Shown here: one piece after another, positions 17,072 through 25,952 of the stretch | Numbering within the stretch: position 1 is the stretch's first letter | How the letters are laid out: each line of letters opens with the position of its first letter | Assembly: GCA_964600235.1 (NCBI GenBank) | Contig: CAZRIV010000003.1 | Coordinates: 1-64,000, forward strand | Length of the DNA stretch: 64,000 bases | DNA from: MWEI01 sp964600235 | GTDB lineage: Bacteria > Desulfobacterota > Desulfomonilia > UBA1062 | Reading direction: 5' to 3' | Notes under the pieces: model-generated | Databases searched by the model: none | What the model was told of the DNA's origin: nothing | What the model saw: the letters and a program-made list of their open reading frames with translations, nothing else | Translations under genes and position numbers: made by a program

Positions 17072-18777
17072 CTGGACTGAAAGGCCTCCTTCGCCTCACG
17101 CGCAGATAATACGTTTATGCATGATCCCTTCAGGAGGAGGCCTTTCCTGGCTATAGCCAGACCGAAGCACATGTCCTCAAGCCCGTCGAGACTGTGGGCG
17201 TCCGGTGTAATGACGACACGTCCTCCCCTGGAGGTGAACTCGGGCATCAGTCGCCAGTCCAGGTCGAGCCTCAAGGGATTTGCATTGAGCTCCAGCATGA
17301 CCCCTTGTGCGGCCGCCTGGTTCATTACCGCATCCATGTCCACTTCATACGGCCGGCGTGCGAGCAGGACCCTGCCCGTGGGGTGGCCGAGCATGGTGGT
17401 GAAGGGATTGTGTATGGCCTTTATGATCCGCTGTGTCATGGATGCCCTGTCCATGTCCATGTGGGAATGTATGCTGGCAATGACGAAATCGAGCTGTTTC
17501 AGCACCTCAGGGGGGTAATCCAGGGAGCCGTCCGGCAGGATATCGGACTCTATGCCCTTGAAGACGGTGATCCCGTCAACACAGAGATTCAGCTCGTCTA
17601 TTTCGTCGAGCTGCCGTCTCAGGTCTTTTATGCTCAACCCCCCTGCATAGTAGGCGCTCTTGCTGTGATCCGAAATACCGACCCAGGAATAACCCCGATC
17701 ACGGGCGCCCTGCACCATATCACGAAGTGTTGCCCTGCCGTCGCTGTAGGTGGAGTGGACGTGGAGGAGACCTTTCAGGTCATCCCGGGTCACGAGTTCA
17801 CGGACCCTGCCGCTCGATGCCAGATCGATCTCCAGAGCCCTCCCCTCCCTTGCCTCGGGTGGGAGGAACTGTAATCCGAAGAGGCCGTATATCTCCTCTT
17901 CGTCATTGACCGGCACCATCCGAGCGTCCCTGAAAACCCCTTCGCTGCTTATCCTGACAGAAGGAGCCCGCCCGAGACCGTTCAACAGCCCCACATGCTC
18001 ATCCGAACCGGTGGTTGCAAACCATGCCGGAACCAGGAGCCTGCGGGGGGCCGTGTGGATCCTTACCGGAGGCTTGCCGGGACATGTCGCCACGAGTACG
18101 GACCCATCGCGTGCGAGCAACACATCCCTGATCGGGGCAAAACAGCGCGCAGCGGCATCAGGTTCACCCGGCACTTCTTCCAGGAGGATCTCGATGGCGG
18201 GGAGGATCTCCATGGACCTGCGGGAGGCGCCGGTAAGACGGGCCTGTATACCACTCTCACCAAGGAGTGAAATCACATCATCGGCAAAGCCCCATGCCCC
18301 ATCGAGCAGGAACCACCCGCGGTAGGAAAGGACGTCATGAACGGAGCGCCGCAGCCTGGCAATTCCCTTTTCCGAGAAACCCTTCACCGATGACAGCCTG
18401 CCCGAGTCTATCGCCAGGAGCAGCTCATCGAGGGTCGATATGCCCAGTTCCATACAGAGGAGCTTCAGCCTCTTCATGCCGAGTCCCGGAACCTTTATCA
18501 GTTCGTCATAGCCTCTGGGCAGCCGTGCGCGCAGATCCTCCATGGCTGAAAAATCGTGATCCTTCGCAAAGGCCTTCAAGGTTGAGGCGATGGACGCCCC
18601 TATCCCCCTGATCCGGCTCATTTCGCCGCTGTCGATAAGTTCCTCCACAGGCTCCACCATTTCGGAGACGGCTCTTGCAGCCTTCTCGTAGGCCTTTGCC
18701 CTGAAGGGGTTGTCATCGAGAAACTCAAGGATTCGGGCCATCTCGAGCAGGAGATCGACCAAGGCGCCGTTATTCAA
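17062..18777 (-). CDS. PolX-like protein: helix-hairpin-helix plus PHP domain, degenerate polymerase core
   Basis: A 571-residue protein with PolX layout: N-terminal 8-kDa-like and helix-hairpin-helix region (1-150), a reduced polymerase-like middle, and a PHP phosphoesterase domain from about 335 with HVHSTYSDG (339-347), GISDHS, GIESDIL, ASIHSH, GHPTGR and ITPDAH. The middle has GASRR (183-187), recalling the GS.RR nucleotide-binding motif, but the aspartate pair that should follow reads AIE, so polymerase activity is doubtful. TTG at 18777 is chosen as start because AGGAG precedes it; the frame extends to 18810. It overlaps mtaB by eight bases. Confidence 0.85.
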   Translation of the reverse strand: MNNGALVDLLLEMARILEFLDDNPFRAKAYEKAARAVSEMVEPVEELIDSGEMSRIRGIGASIASTLKAFAKDHDFSAMEDLRARLPRGYDELIKVPGLGMKRLKLLCMELGISTLDELLLAIDSGRLSSVKGFSEKGIARLRRSVHDVLSYRGWFLLDGAWGFADDVISLLGESGIQARLTGASRRSMEILPAIEILLEEVPGEPDAAARCFAPIRDVLLARDGSVLVATCPGKPPVRIHTAPRRLLVPAWFATTGSDEHVGLLNGLGRAPSVRISSEGVFRDARMVPVNDEEEIYGLFGLQFLPPEAREGRALEIDLASSGRVRELVTRDDLKGLLHVHSTYSDGRATLRDMVQGARDRGYSWVGISDHSKSAYYAGGLSIKDLRRQLDEIDELNLCVDGITVFKGIESDILPDGSLDYPPEVLKQLDFVIASIHSHMDMDRASMTQRIIKAIHNPFTTMLGHPTGRVLLARRPYEVDMDAVMNQAAAQGVMLELNANPLRLDLDWRLMPEFTSRGGRVVITPDAHSLDGLEDMCFGLAIARKGLLLKGSCINVLSAREAKEAFQSRWS

Positions 18778-19975
18778 GGATCTCTCCTGAAAGGGTCTGT
18801 CCATCAGCATCTTTCAGGAGCACCCTCGCCATGCTGCCGGCCTCAACGCTCCCCTCCGCACGAACCGTGAGGTAGTTGGATGTCATACCGTGAAGGGTCC
18901 CTTTGCAGCTCCTGGTGACGAGTATCTCCTCGATGGCACCCTGCCTGGATCGGGCGAAGGCCTGTCTCTTTTCCTGAGACAACGCCCGCAAATGGGCCGA
19001 CCTTTCCCTGACGACCGAATCATCCGGACGTCCGGGCAGCAATGCTGCCGCAGTGCCCCGTCTCGGGGAAAAGGGGAAGACGTGGAGGTAGGTTATATCA
19101 AGGTCCTCGATAAGGCTGAACGATTCTTCGAACATCTTATCATCCTCTCCGGGAAAACCCACGATGACGTCCATGCCGATTGCCGTTTCCGTCGAGGCAT
19201 CCCTTATACGGCCTATGAGCGACCTGAAATACGATGCCGTGTACGGCCTGCCCATGGCGCGAAGGATCTGGTCGCATCCGTGCTGCAGCGGCAGGTGCAG
19301 GTGCTTGCAGATCCTCGGGTCCTCCGCGACCATGGAGATGAGGCTGTCCTCGACGGTCCACGGCTCAATGGAACTGATCCTGAGTCTCGGGACAGAGGTG
19401 TGGGAAAGCACCCTTTCCACAAGACGGCAAAGGCCACCATCGTAAAGGCCGATGTTGATCCCGGTAAGCACCACCTCATGATAACCCCTGCCATGCAGGG
19501 CCTTCACCTCGGTGATGACCTCCTGCCAGGGTCTGCTCACGGGCCTTCCCCTGGCAAAGGGGACAATGCAGTACGTGCAGTACCTGTCACATCCCTGCTG
19601 GACCTTCACGAAGGCCCGGTGGTGTTCTCCGAACCCGGTGATAATCGATGGGAGATCCACCTGGAGTATCTCCGGGAGATGGTCCGGCCTGGCGATCTCG
19701 ATATCATCCGAGACATCGTGGACACTTTTGGCGTCCACGACCACCTGACAACCGGTTACGATCACCCTTGACCCGTTGCGCAACGCCCTGCGGATGACCC
19801 TGCGGGCCTCTGCATCGGACTTGTGGGTAATAGTGCAGGTATTGATGATGTAGCACTGGGCCCCCGGCTCGAAAAACGGCTGCTCCGTATGGCCTGCCGT
19901 TATAAGCCCCTGGCGGATCCGCTGACTTTCATACTGATTGACCTTGCACCCCAGGGTGAAAATGGCAAATCTCAT
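18770..19975 (-). CDS. mtaB: tRNA threonylcarbamoyladenosine methylthiotransferase MtaB
   Basis: MtaB converts t6A to ms2t6A at position 37 of ANN-decoding tRNAs. The 401-residue protein has the N-terminal UPF0004 cysteines C10 (TLGCKVNQYES), C47 (NTCTIT) and C76 (VTGC) for one iron-sulfur cluster, the radical SAM triad C129/C133/C136 and a C-terminal TRAM-like RNA-binding region. The opening MRFAIFTLGCKVNQYES is characteristic of MtaB rather than MiaB or RimO. Start ATG at 19975 has AAAGG just upstream; the longer frame to 20014 is less likely. It heads the mtaB-PolX-ATPase operon. Confidence 0.92.
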   Translation of the reverse strand: MRFAIFTLGCKVNQYESQRIRQGLITAGHTEQPFFEPGAQCYIINTCTITHKSDAEARRVIRRALRNGSRVIVTGCQVVVDAKSVHDVSDDIEIARPDHLPEILQVDLPSIITGFGEHHRAFVKVQQGCDRYCTYCIVPFARGRPVSRPWQEVITEVKALHGRGYHEVVLTGINIGLYDGGLCRLVERVLSHTSVPRLRISSIEPWTVEDSLISMVAEDPRICKHLHLPLQHGCDQILRAMGRPYTASYFRSLIGRIRDASTETAIGMDVIVGFPGEDDKMFEESFSLIEDLDITYLHVFPFSPRRGTAAALLPGRPDDSVVRERSAHLRALSQEKRQAFARSRQGAIEEILVTRSCKGTLHGMTSNYLTVRAEGSVEAGSMARVLLKDADGQTLSGEILE

Positions 19976-20010
19976 AGCCTTTAGAGGAATACTATGCACC
20001 CGTATGGGTG

Positions 20011-20607
20011 TCAATCATGAGGATTTCTGGGTTTTTTAGCCGGAGGGGTGAGGATTTTCTTCAACTCCTCCATGAAGTCTTCGGATGCATTGAGCAATTT
20101 GACACCCGTTTCCATGCGCCCCGTGTCATCCGGGATAGACCACATGGCCTTCCCGCGGGCCTTCTTCCCTGCCAGGTCTATCCTCACCTCGTGGTCGATG
20201 GTGACTTTTTCGCTCGTCTCCAGGAGGAGCCCGGCATCATCCGCATTCAAGAGATCTCCCGCCTCGGGTCCCGTGCCGAGGTCATAGACGACGGGCGTAT
20301 GGACACGGTGTTTCCGCAGCTTCGCCTGCTGTTTGAGGGCGTCCCTGTTGCCCATGCTCCTGAGCTGGGAGTCCATATTATAGATGGCGTTGAAATACCT
20401 GGTCCTCTGGTCTATCTTTGCCACCTTGGTCAAATCTTTCAGCAGGGCCTTTCTCTGGCGGTTCATGGTTTCTATGAGGTGGGTGTATGCCGCCTCGAAC
20501 TCACGGTTACCCTTATTGATGAGATAGCTGTTTATCATGGAAGGAAGCTTTTTCTTAACCTGCGATTCGAATTCCTTCAGCGCGACCTCGAATTCCTCTC
20601 TCGTCAT
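20011..20607 (-). CDS. Unknown protein, possible PilZ-like C-terminus
   Basis: A 198-residue soluble protein not recognised with certainty. Residues 1-110 are charged and helical, possibly coiled coil. The last 80 or so have a strand-rich pattern with VRIDLAGKKARGKAMWS and GRMETGVKLL, reminiscent of the end of PilZ c-di-GMP-binding domains, but a clear RxxxR motif in the right place is not evident (QRTRY at about residue 85 is the nearest). Start ATG at 20607 is preferred over the open-frame start at 20661. It lies just upstream of mtaB, 35 bases away, on the same strand. Confidence 0.55.
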   Translation of the reverse strand: MTREEFEVALKEFESQVKKKLPSMINSYLINKGNREFEAAYTHLIETMNRQRKALLKDLTKVAKIDQRTRYFNAIYNMDSQLRSMGNRDALKQQAKLRKHRVHTPVVYDLGTGPEAGDLLNADDAGLLLETSEKVTIDHEVRIDLAGKKARGKAMWSIPDDTGRMETGVKLLNASEDFMEELKKILTPPAKKPRNPHD

Positions 20608-20703
20608 TGACAGAACATAACCCAATGATAGACTAAATGCAAACCCCTCATTCGGCCGCACCGCTTATTCAAGTCCTCTGCATGACTCAGGGCACATACC
20701 GGA

Positions 20704-20945
20704 GATCCCTGCATGACTTCATTCCCTTTTCGGAGAAGTGCTCCATATTTTAGGCCCATCCCACTAAAGCGTACTTGGACTTATGTATGGCATGGAATCA
20801 TGCGGATTCGAAGTATTTCAGTACGCACTATTCCAGGCGAAAGAGTCGACCCGTACAAATCATGCATCTCGCCCATTAGCGAGATATACAGCGCACATGG
20901 GCGAGATGCATGATTTGTACGGGCCAATTTTTCTGGTCTCACTGG
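20704..20945 (+). repeat. Dispersed palindrome element, long-flank version
   Basis: Begins with GATCCCTGCATGACTTCA (20704-20721), which matches the left end of the elements at 46.3, 48.3 and 56.6 kb at 16 of 18 positions. A 95-base segment from 20757 is about 80 percent identical by eye to 41449-41543. The hairpin arms 20850-20876 and 20897-20923 are exact complements over 27 bases with a 20-base loop, and the right flank GGCCAATTTTTCTGGT matches the right flank of the other copies. It occupies most of the divergent gap between the unknown minus-strand gene and glgA; no gene is supported within it. Confidence 0.75.
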
Positions 20946-21003
20946 AGTGCTGCCATGAATTATACACGGGGCTCTATCTTTACTGCCCTACTATTCTTAG
21001 TGT

Positions 21004-22449
21004 ATGGTAGCAGATATGGATGTTATGAAGGTCTTGGTATGTACCTCAGAGGTCACCCCCTATGCAAAGACAGGGGGTCTTGCGGATGTTAGCGCGGCCT
21101 TACCTTCCGAGCTCAACCGGCAGGGTGTCGACTGCAGGGTGGTCATGCCCCTGTACCGCGAGGTCATGAACATGGGGCTCGATATGAAACCTTATGGAGA
21201 TATTGCCGTTCTCACGGGCAGCGGGATCTCCGAGGCGAAGATCTTCTCTCACGGCACGACCTTTTTCATAGCCCATCCGCTTTTCTCCGACAGGACCGGG
21301 TTGTATTCCTATGCAGGCCATGACTACCCCGACAACCTGGAACGGTTCTCCTTTTTCTCGCGTGCCTGCGTGGAGATGATCAGGCTCATGGGTGACGTGG
21401 ATATCGTTCATTGCAATGACTGGCAGACAGCTCTGGTTCTGGCCTATTTGAAAGATGCCGGGATCGAGAATGTCGGCAGCCTGTTCACCATACACAACCT
21501 CGCATACCAGGGCCTTTTCGATGCCATACTCTGGTCCATGCTCTTCCTTCCGCACGAGTACTTCCACCCCGATTTCATGGAGTATTACGGCAGAATCAAT
21601 ATCATGAAGGCCGGGCTTGTATTTGCGGATGCAGTGAATACCGTAAGCCCCACCTATGCCCGGGAGATACAGACGAGCGAGTTCGGAAGCGGTCTTGAGG
21701 GGCTCCTCAAGGCCATATCTTACAAGCTCTCGGGTATCGCCAACGGCATAGATACCGACATCTGGAACCCTGCAGGCGACACGCTCATCGCCTCGGGCTA
21801 TTCCAAAGATGACATGAGCGGCAAGGCCTTGTGCAAGCGGTCTCTGCAGGAGATGTTCTCCCTTGATCCCGGCCAAGGGCCGGTATTCGGCCTCATCAGC
21901 CGCCTCGTGGAGCAGAAAGGGATCGACTGCGTCCTGGACGCCATACCCGAAATGGTATCCATGGGCGCCAGGATCGTCATCCTGGGAAACGGCAATCCGG
22001 CCTTTGAAAGGAGGCTGAAGGAGCTTACCGGGGAATATAAGGGCCGGGTCGGCATCTTCATCGGGTTCGACGAGACCAAGGCCCATGCAATCGAGGCGGG
22101 TTCGGACTTCTTCCTTATGCCTTCAAGGTTCGAGCCATGCGGCCTGAACCAGATGATCAGCATGCGATACGGGACCATACCCATAGTTACCGGAGTGGGG
22201 GGGTTGAGGGATACGGTTACGGCACTGGGCGAGGGGGAGAGACCAAACGGCCTTCGTGTCGCCTACCCCAGCACCGGGGCCCTTATCGATGCGGCATCTC
22301 AGGCATGCTCCCTCTTCTCCGCCGGCAATGGCACCCTTAATGCTATGATAAGCAATGCAATGGAACAGGACGTGAGCTGGGCAAAGCCCGCCCAGGAGTA
22401 TTCTATCATCTATCGTAATCTTAAAGATTTCAAAGAAAGATCGAGATAA
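21004..22449 (+). CDS. glgA: Glycogen synthase (ADP-glucose type)
   Basis: GlgA extends alpha-1,4-glucan chains from ADP-glucose. The 481-residue protein has the GT5 N-terminal motif KTGGLADV at 22-29, HCNDWQTALV in the middle and the C-terminal FEPCGLNQM segment with the conserved glutamate, plus GTIPIVTGVGGLRDTV. Length is usual for the family. The ATG at 21004 lacks a clear ribosome site; ATGs at 21016 and 21025 are alternatives and the conserved sequence begins only at MKVLVCTSEV (21025). No other glycogen gene is adjacent, and the upstream gap is filled by a palindrome element. Confidence 0.93.
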   Translation: MVADMDVMKVLVCTSEVTPYAKTGGLADVSAALPSELNRQGVDCRVVMPLYREVMNMGLDMKPYGDIAVLTGSGISEAKIFSHGTTFFIAHPLFSDRTGLYSYAGHDYPDNLERFSFFSRACVEMIRLMGDVDIVHCNDWQTALVLAYLKDAGIENVGSLFTIHNLAYQGLFDAILWSMLFLPHEYFHPDFMEYYGRINIMKAGLVFADAVNTVSPTYAREIQTSEFGSGLEGLLKAISYKLSGIANGIDTDIWNPAGDTLIASGYSKDDMSGKALCKRSLQEMFSLDPGQGPVFGLISRLVEQKGIDCVLDAIPEMVSMGARIVILGNGNPAFERRLKELTGEYKGRVGIFIGFDETKAHAIEAGSDFFLMPSRFEPCGLNQMISMRYGTIPIVTGVGGLRDTVTALGEGERPNGLRVAYPSTGALIDAASQACSLFSAGNGTLNAMISNAMEQDVSWAKPAQEYSIIYRNLKDFKERSR

Positions 22450-22462
22450 TCAGAGCTCATAT

Positions 22463-22487
22463 GTTTTCTACAATTTGTAGATAAAAC
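22463..22487. promoter_or_regulatory. Imperfect AT-rich palindrome upstream of the dnaA-like gene
   Basis: GTTTTCTACA at 22463-22472 faces TGTAGATAAAAC at 22476-22487, and a further CTAC follows immediately. The rest of the gap to 22706 is strongly AT-rich with short direct repeats (TTGTTATTATTTG). It could be an operator, but I find no run of TTATCCACA boxes that would mark an origin. Confidence 0.3.
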
Positions 22488-22706
22488 TACAAGAACCAGG
22501 AGCTACCATAGTCCCGAACAGGTACCACCAGATGCCCTGAATGTCGCAATCTGCTATTTATCTATTTGTTATTATTTGTTATTTTATCCTTCACACAAAA
22601 TTAACACGGGCCACCTATAACCGGGGTGTTTCACCTTTGACCTTTTTTCTCACTCGAATCATTATGGCCACTGTTAAATCTGAAGTCTCTCTATGGGGGT
22701 TTTTTT

Positions 22707-24053
22707 GTGAATCACTTTGCAATTATTAAGGAATCTATTCTCTCTCAATCGCATGCGGCATCGGACAGGGCTCTCATCGACCAGTTGGAGATGTGTGAAG
22801 AGGACGGCACTTTTTTCGTACGCTGTCCAAATGTCTTTGCCCAGAGGCATATATCAAGGGTCTATAAAGACCTTATCATCTCATGTGTGAGGTCCTGCCT
22901 CGACAGACCCGTTGATGTTGAATTTTGCGTGCATGCCCCGGACAAGAATCAGACCAGGATGCAGCAGCAAGATGAATTTCATCCCACCCAGATGAGCCTG
23001 CCGGCGCACCTGCCGACTCCGGCATCTTCAGGGCTGAATTCGCACTTCACCTTTGACGAGTTTGTCGTGGGCAGATGCAACGCCTTTGCGTATGAAGCGG
23101 CCCTTGCGGTATCAGAAGGGGATCTTAGGCGGTATAATCCTCTGTACTTTTATTCCGATGTGGGCCTTGGCAAAAGCCATATCTCCCATGCCATAGGCAA
23201 CAAGGTGGTTTCATTAAAGAACGGTACCAGCGTGCGGTACACCACGGCCAGAGATTTCACGCAGGATTATGTCCACTCGGTCAGAAATAACTGCCTGGAC
23301 TCCTTCAAGAGTTCATACCGCAGCAACAGCATGGATATCTTTTTCATCGACGATGTCCACCTCTTCAAGAACAAGGAGAAGACCCAGGTGGAATTGTGCC
23401 ACGTTCTCGATGACCTCATCAGCGCAGGCAAGCAGGTGATCCTCTCGGGATTCCGCCCGCCCACCTCCATACCGCAGATTGACAAGGGACTTCGGTCACG
23501 GTTGTCTTCAGGGCTTGTCATCGACATCAAACGCCCTGACAAGGCGACTCGGGCCAACATCGTCCGCCACAAGGCAAAAAAGAACGGGGTCAGCATGCCC
23601 GACGAGGTAGTGGATTTCGTCAGCAACACCGTCCACACCAGCATAAGGGATCTGGAAAGTGCGGTGATGACTATTGCCGCCATGAGCTCGCTCATGAAGC
23701 GAACCATCGGCATTGAGCTCGCCCAGGAACTTCTGGAAGGAACGCTGGAGAAACAGCAGCGGATAAACATCCCGTACATCCTCGATTTCATCTCCAAGAA
23801 TTTTTCCATCCCCAAAGAGAAGATCGTATCCCCCTCCCGGAAAAAGGACATCGTGTATCCGCGCCAGGTGGCAATCTTCCTGTGCCGCCGCTATACGGAG
23901 GAACCCCTCCAGATCATCGGCGAGGCATTCTCCCGGAAGCACTCCTCCATCATCCATTCCCTGGAGACGATAGAGTCCCAGTACACCCAGAATCTCAAGG
24001 TGAAGCGGGAGATTGATTTTCTTATTGAGAAGCTCGACAGCGAATGCGCCTGA
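22707..24053 (+). CDS. DnaA-family replication initiator, divergent
   Basis: A 448-residue protein with DnaA layout: a shortened domain I (to about 75), linker, AAA+ domain with Walker A GLGKS (153-157) and Walker B IFFIDDVHLF (211-220), the GLRSRLSSGL box (261-270), and a C-terminal DNA-binding domain. Departures from canonical DnaA: the Walker A lead is SDVGLGKS instead of GGVGLGKT, and the DnaA-box signature reads RKHSSIIHS (410-418) where R-D-H-T/S-T/S is usual. dnaN, gyrB or rpmH are not adjacent. It may be the sole DnaA or a paralog. Start GTG at 22707 follows a GGGGG run. Confidence 0.82.
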   Translation: MNHFAIIKESILSQSHAASDRALIDQLEMCEEDGTFFVRCPNVFAQRHISRVYKDLIISCVRSCLDRPVDVEFCVHAPDKNQTRMQQQDEFHPTQMSLPAHLPTPASSGLNSHFTFDEFVVGRCNAFAYEAALAVSEGDLRRYNPLYFYSDVGLGKSHISHAIGNKVVSLKNGTSVRYTTARDFTQDYVHSVRNNCLDSFKSSYRSNSMDIFFIDDVHLFKNKEKTQVELCHVLDDLISAGKQVILSGFRPPTSIPQIDKGLRSRLSSGLVIDIKRPDKATRANIVRHKAKKNGVSMPDEVVDFVSNTVHTSIRDLESAVMTIAAMSSLMKRTIGIELAQELLEGTLEKQQRINIPYILDFISKNFSIPKEKIVSPSRKKDIVYPRQVAIFLCRRYTEEPLQIIGEAFSRKHSSIIHSLETIESQYTQNLKVKREIDFLIEKLDSECA

Positions 24054-24209
24054 TGTCTTCCCGACCATGGGTATGGAGCCGGCCCGGGGTTTGAGTCGGT
24101 GGCAAAAGGTCCATGAGTTGAGCGACCCTGACTATGCACACATGAATCATAAGGCACTCGTTTATGCTTTTTTCCAGGATTTCCGCAGGGGCCTTGTCGG
24201 TCATCCACC

Positions 24210-25460
24210 CTACAGGCCCACAGCCTCCCTGCTCGCGTCCCGGAAGTTGTCCACCCCGGTGAAGAACTCCCTCATCATGATGACCCAGTAGTAGCGCCCG
24301 CGATCCGTGAGATACATCTGCCCCGGGGTTATCCGCAGTGCGCCGGCCATGATGAAGAAGAGCAACTCCGGACCGATCAGCCTCCATGCGGAACAACCGA
24401 ATCGTTCCCTGAATGATGCGAAGTCGAGCTTGAGCCCGAAAAGATTCATCAGGAAATAATACCTGGCCATTTCATGGCGCGAGAAGCCCTTGGAGTGCCT
24501 GATGGGAAACCTGCCTGCCTGTATCGACCTCACATATTCATGGAGTGAAAAGGTGTTTGCATAGATGGCCCCATTCACCAGACCGAAAGCCCCGCTGCCC
24601 GCACCCACATACTCCTGTCCGCCCACCACATACTCATCGATCATGGAAGACCCGCCTTTGGAAAAGCACCAGGCGGAATTGGGATTATACATGGGCTCCA
24701 GGGCGGATATGATCCTTTCATAAAAAAACCTTTCTCTGCCGGGGTCGACCTCCCCCATGATGCCTGCCATCTTCCTCCTTGTGGCCTGAGATATCATAAG
24801 GGGATAAAAGGTAATCTGGTCCGGGAGTATCCGCAGAAGCGCATCAAGGTCGTGCTCGAGCATGGATGTGTCCTGGAGGGGAAAGTTGTAGATCATATCA
24901 ACGTTCAAGGTCTCCACCGAACCGAGGGCATCCGCAATCCTTCCGGCCAGGGCATCGCCGCTGCCGTACTTCTCATATCTCCCGATCGCCCTGAGCACCA
25001 CATCGGAAAAACTCTGGATCCCCACCGACACCCTTCTCACCCCTTCACCGGCCAGGGCCGTCAAAACGGCTTTATCGAGCCGGTCCGGGTTGGTCTCAAC
25101 AGATATCTCCCCTGGTGAAAACAAGGTGTTCATGAGCCTTATGGTATCAAAGAGTTCATCCATTAATATTGTCGGGGTTCCCCCGCCCATATAAACGGAC
25201 GAAAATCGAAAGCCCTTGTCCGCATACATCTGCAACTCGAGCCTCAAGGCCTTGTAGTAATCCCTCGCCGCATACTCTTCGAAGGGATACCGGTGAAAAG
25301 AGCAGTACGGGCATAACTGTGTGCAGAAGGGGATATGGATGTATAGATGAAGAGGACTGGAGGGGGCCTCGGGGACAAATGCATCCGACCCGTCGTCAAA
25401 GGCAAAACATCCCTTTGCATTCCTGCGGACAAACCATGCTATGAAGTCGTCAATTAACAC
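24210..25460 (-). CDS. HemW/HemN-like radical SAM protein
   Basis: A 416-residue coproporphyrinogen-oxidase-like radical SAM protein. The cluster motif CxxxCxxC is at C46/C50/C53 (IPFCTQLCPYCSF), followed by VYMGGGTPT and a SVGIQSFSD stretch typical of the HemN/HemW family; the C-terminal third resembles the HemN C-terminal domain. True HemN needs extra N-terminal residues for its second SAM, so a heme-chaperone (HemW-like) or other oxygen-independent role is more likely. The GTG start at 25460 is chosen because AGGTGAG overlaps the end of the DUF2905 gene just upstream; the frame is open to 25721 but that part overlaps DUF2905. Confidence 0.82.
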   Translation of the reverse strand: MLIDDFIAWFVRRNAKGCFAFDDGSDAFVPEAPSSPLHLYIHIPFCTQLCPYCSFHRYPFEEYAARDYYKALRLELQMYADKGFRFSSVYMGGGTPTILMDELFDTIRLMNTLFSPGEISVETNPDRLDKAVLTALAGEGVRRVSVGIQSFSDVVLRAIGRYEKYGSGDALAGRIADALGSVETLNVDMIYNFPLQDTSMLEHDLDALLRILPDQITFYPLMISQATRRKMAGIMGEVDPGRERFFYERIISALEPMYNPNSAWCFSKGGSSMIDEYVVGGQEYVGAGSGAFGLVNGAIYANTFSLHEYVRSIQAGRFPIRHSKGFSRHEMARYYFLMNLFGLKLDFASFRERFGCSAWRLIGPELLFFIMAGALRITPGQMYLTDRGRYYWVIMMREFFTGVDNFRDASREAVGL

Positions 25461-25465
25461 GTCTC

Positions 25466-25684
25466 TCACCTGAACTGCCTGATAAGGTATACGATCAGGC
25501 TTATGAAGATGCTTATGAGTATGGATGAGGTGACGGGAAAATAGAGATTGAAACCAGGCCTTGCGATCCGTATATCTCCGGGAAGTTTTCCCAGCCATGA
25601 CAAGTTTCCGCCCATACTGAAAAAGACGCCAAGGATGATCAGGACGATCCCGGCGAAGATGATTGGTATCCCAAGCTGCCTCAT
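25466..25684 (-). CDS. DUF2905 family small membrane protein
   Basis: A 72-residue protein with two hydrophobic helices (about 5-25 and 48-68) separated by a polar loop containing LGKLPGDIRI, the hallmark of the DUF2905 family. Function is unknown. It ends five bases before the radical SAM gene starts and provides that gene's ribosome site, so they are co-transcribed. Upstream to the rhomboid gene, a gap of 268 bases contains no gene I can support. Confidence 0.85.
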   Translation of the reverse strand: MRQLGIPIIFAGIVLIILGVFFSMGGNLSWLGKLPGDIRIARPGFNLYFPVTSSILISIFISLIVYLIRQFR

Positions 25685-25952
25685 GGTATGAGCCTATACA
25701 CCACAACATGCCGGGCGGCAAGCCAGGGCTTTCTTTCTCAAGCGATACTCTCCGTGCGACAAACCTTGCCCGAAGGATGTTTTCGTGATATCGCTACGCC
25801 ATTATTACTCATGTGTTTTTTTTGGGGTGGATAGCCGTGGCAATTCTCTATGTTCTTATGGTTGGGATGTCTCATGACCATGCAATGTCTTTGACGACCC
25901 TCCCTGATAAAAAGGCCATCCCTTCAGAAACCATGCAAGGGATCGTCAGGGC

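Noticed and set aside
22450..22706. Replication origin beside the dnaA-like gene
   Set aside because: The DNA is AT-rich but lacks a set of TTATCCACA boxes, and dnaN is not adjacent.
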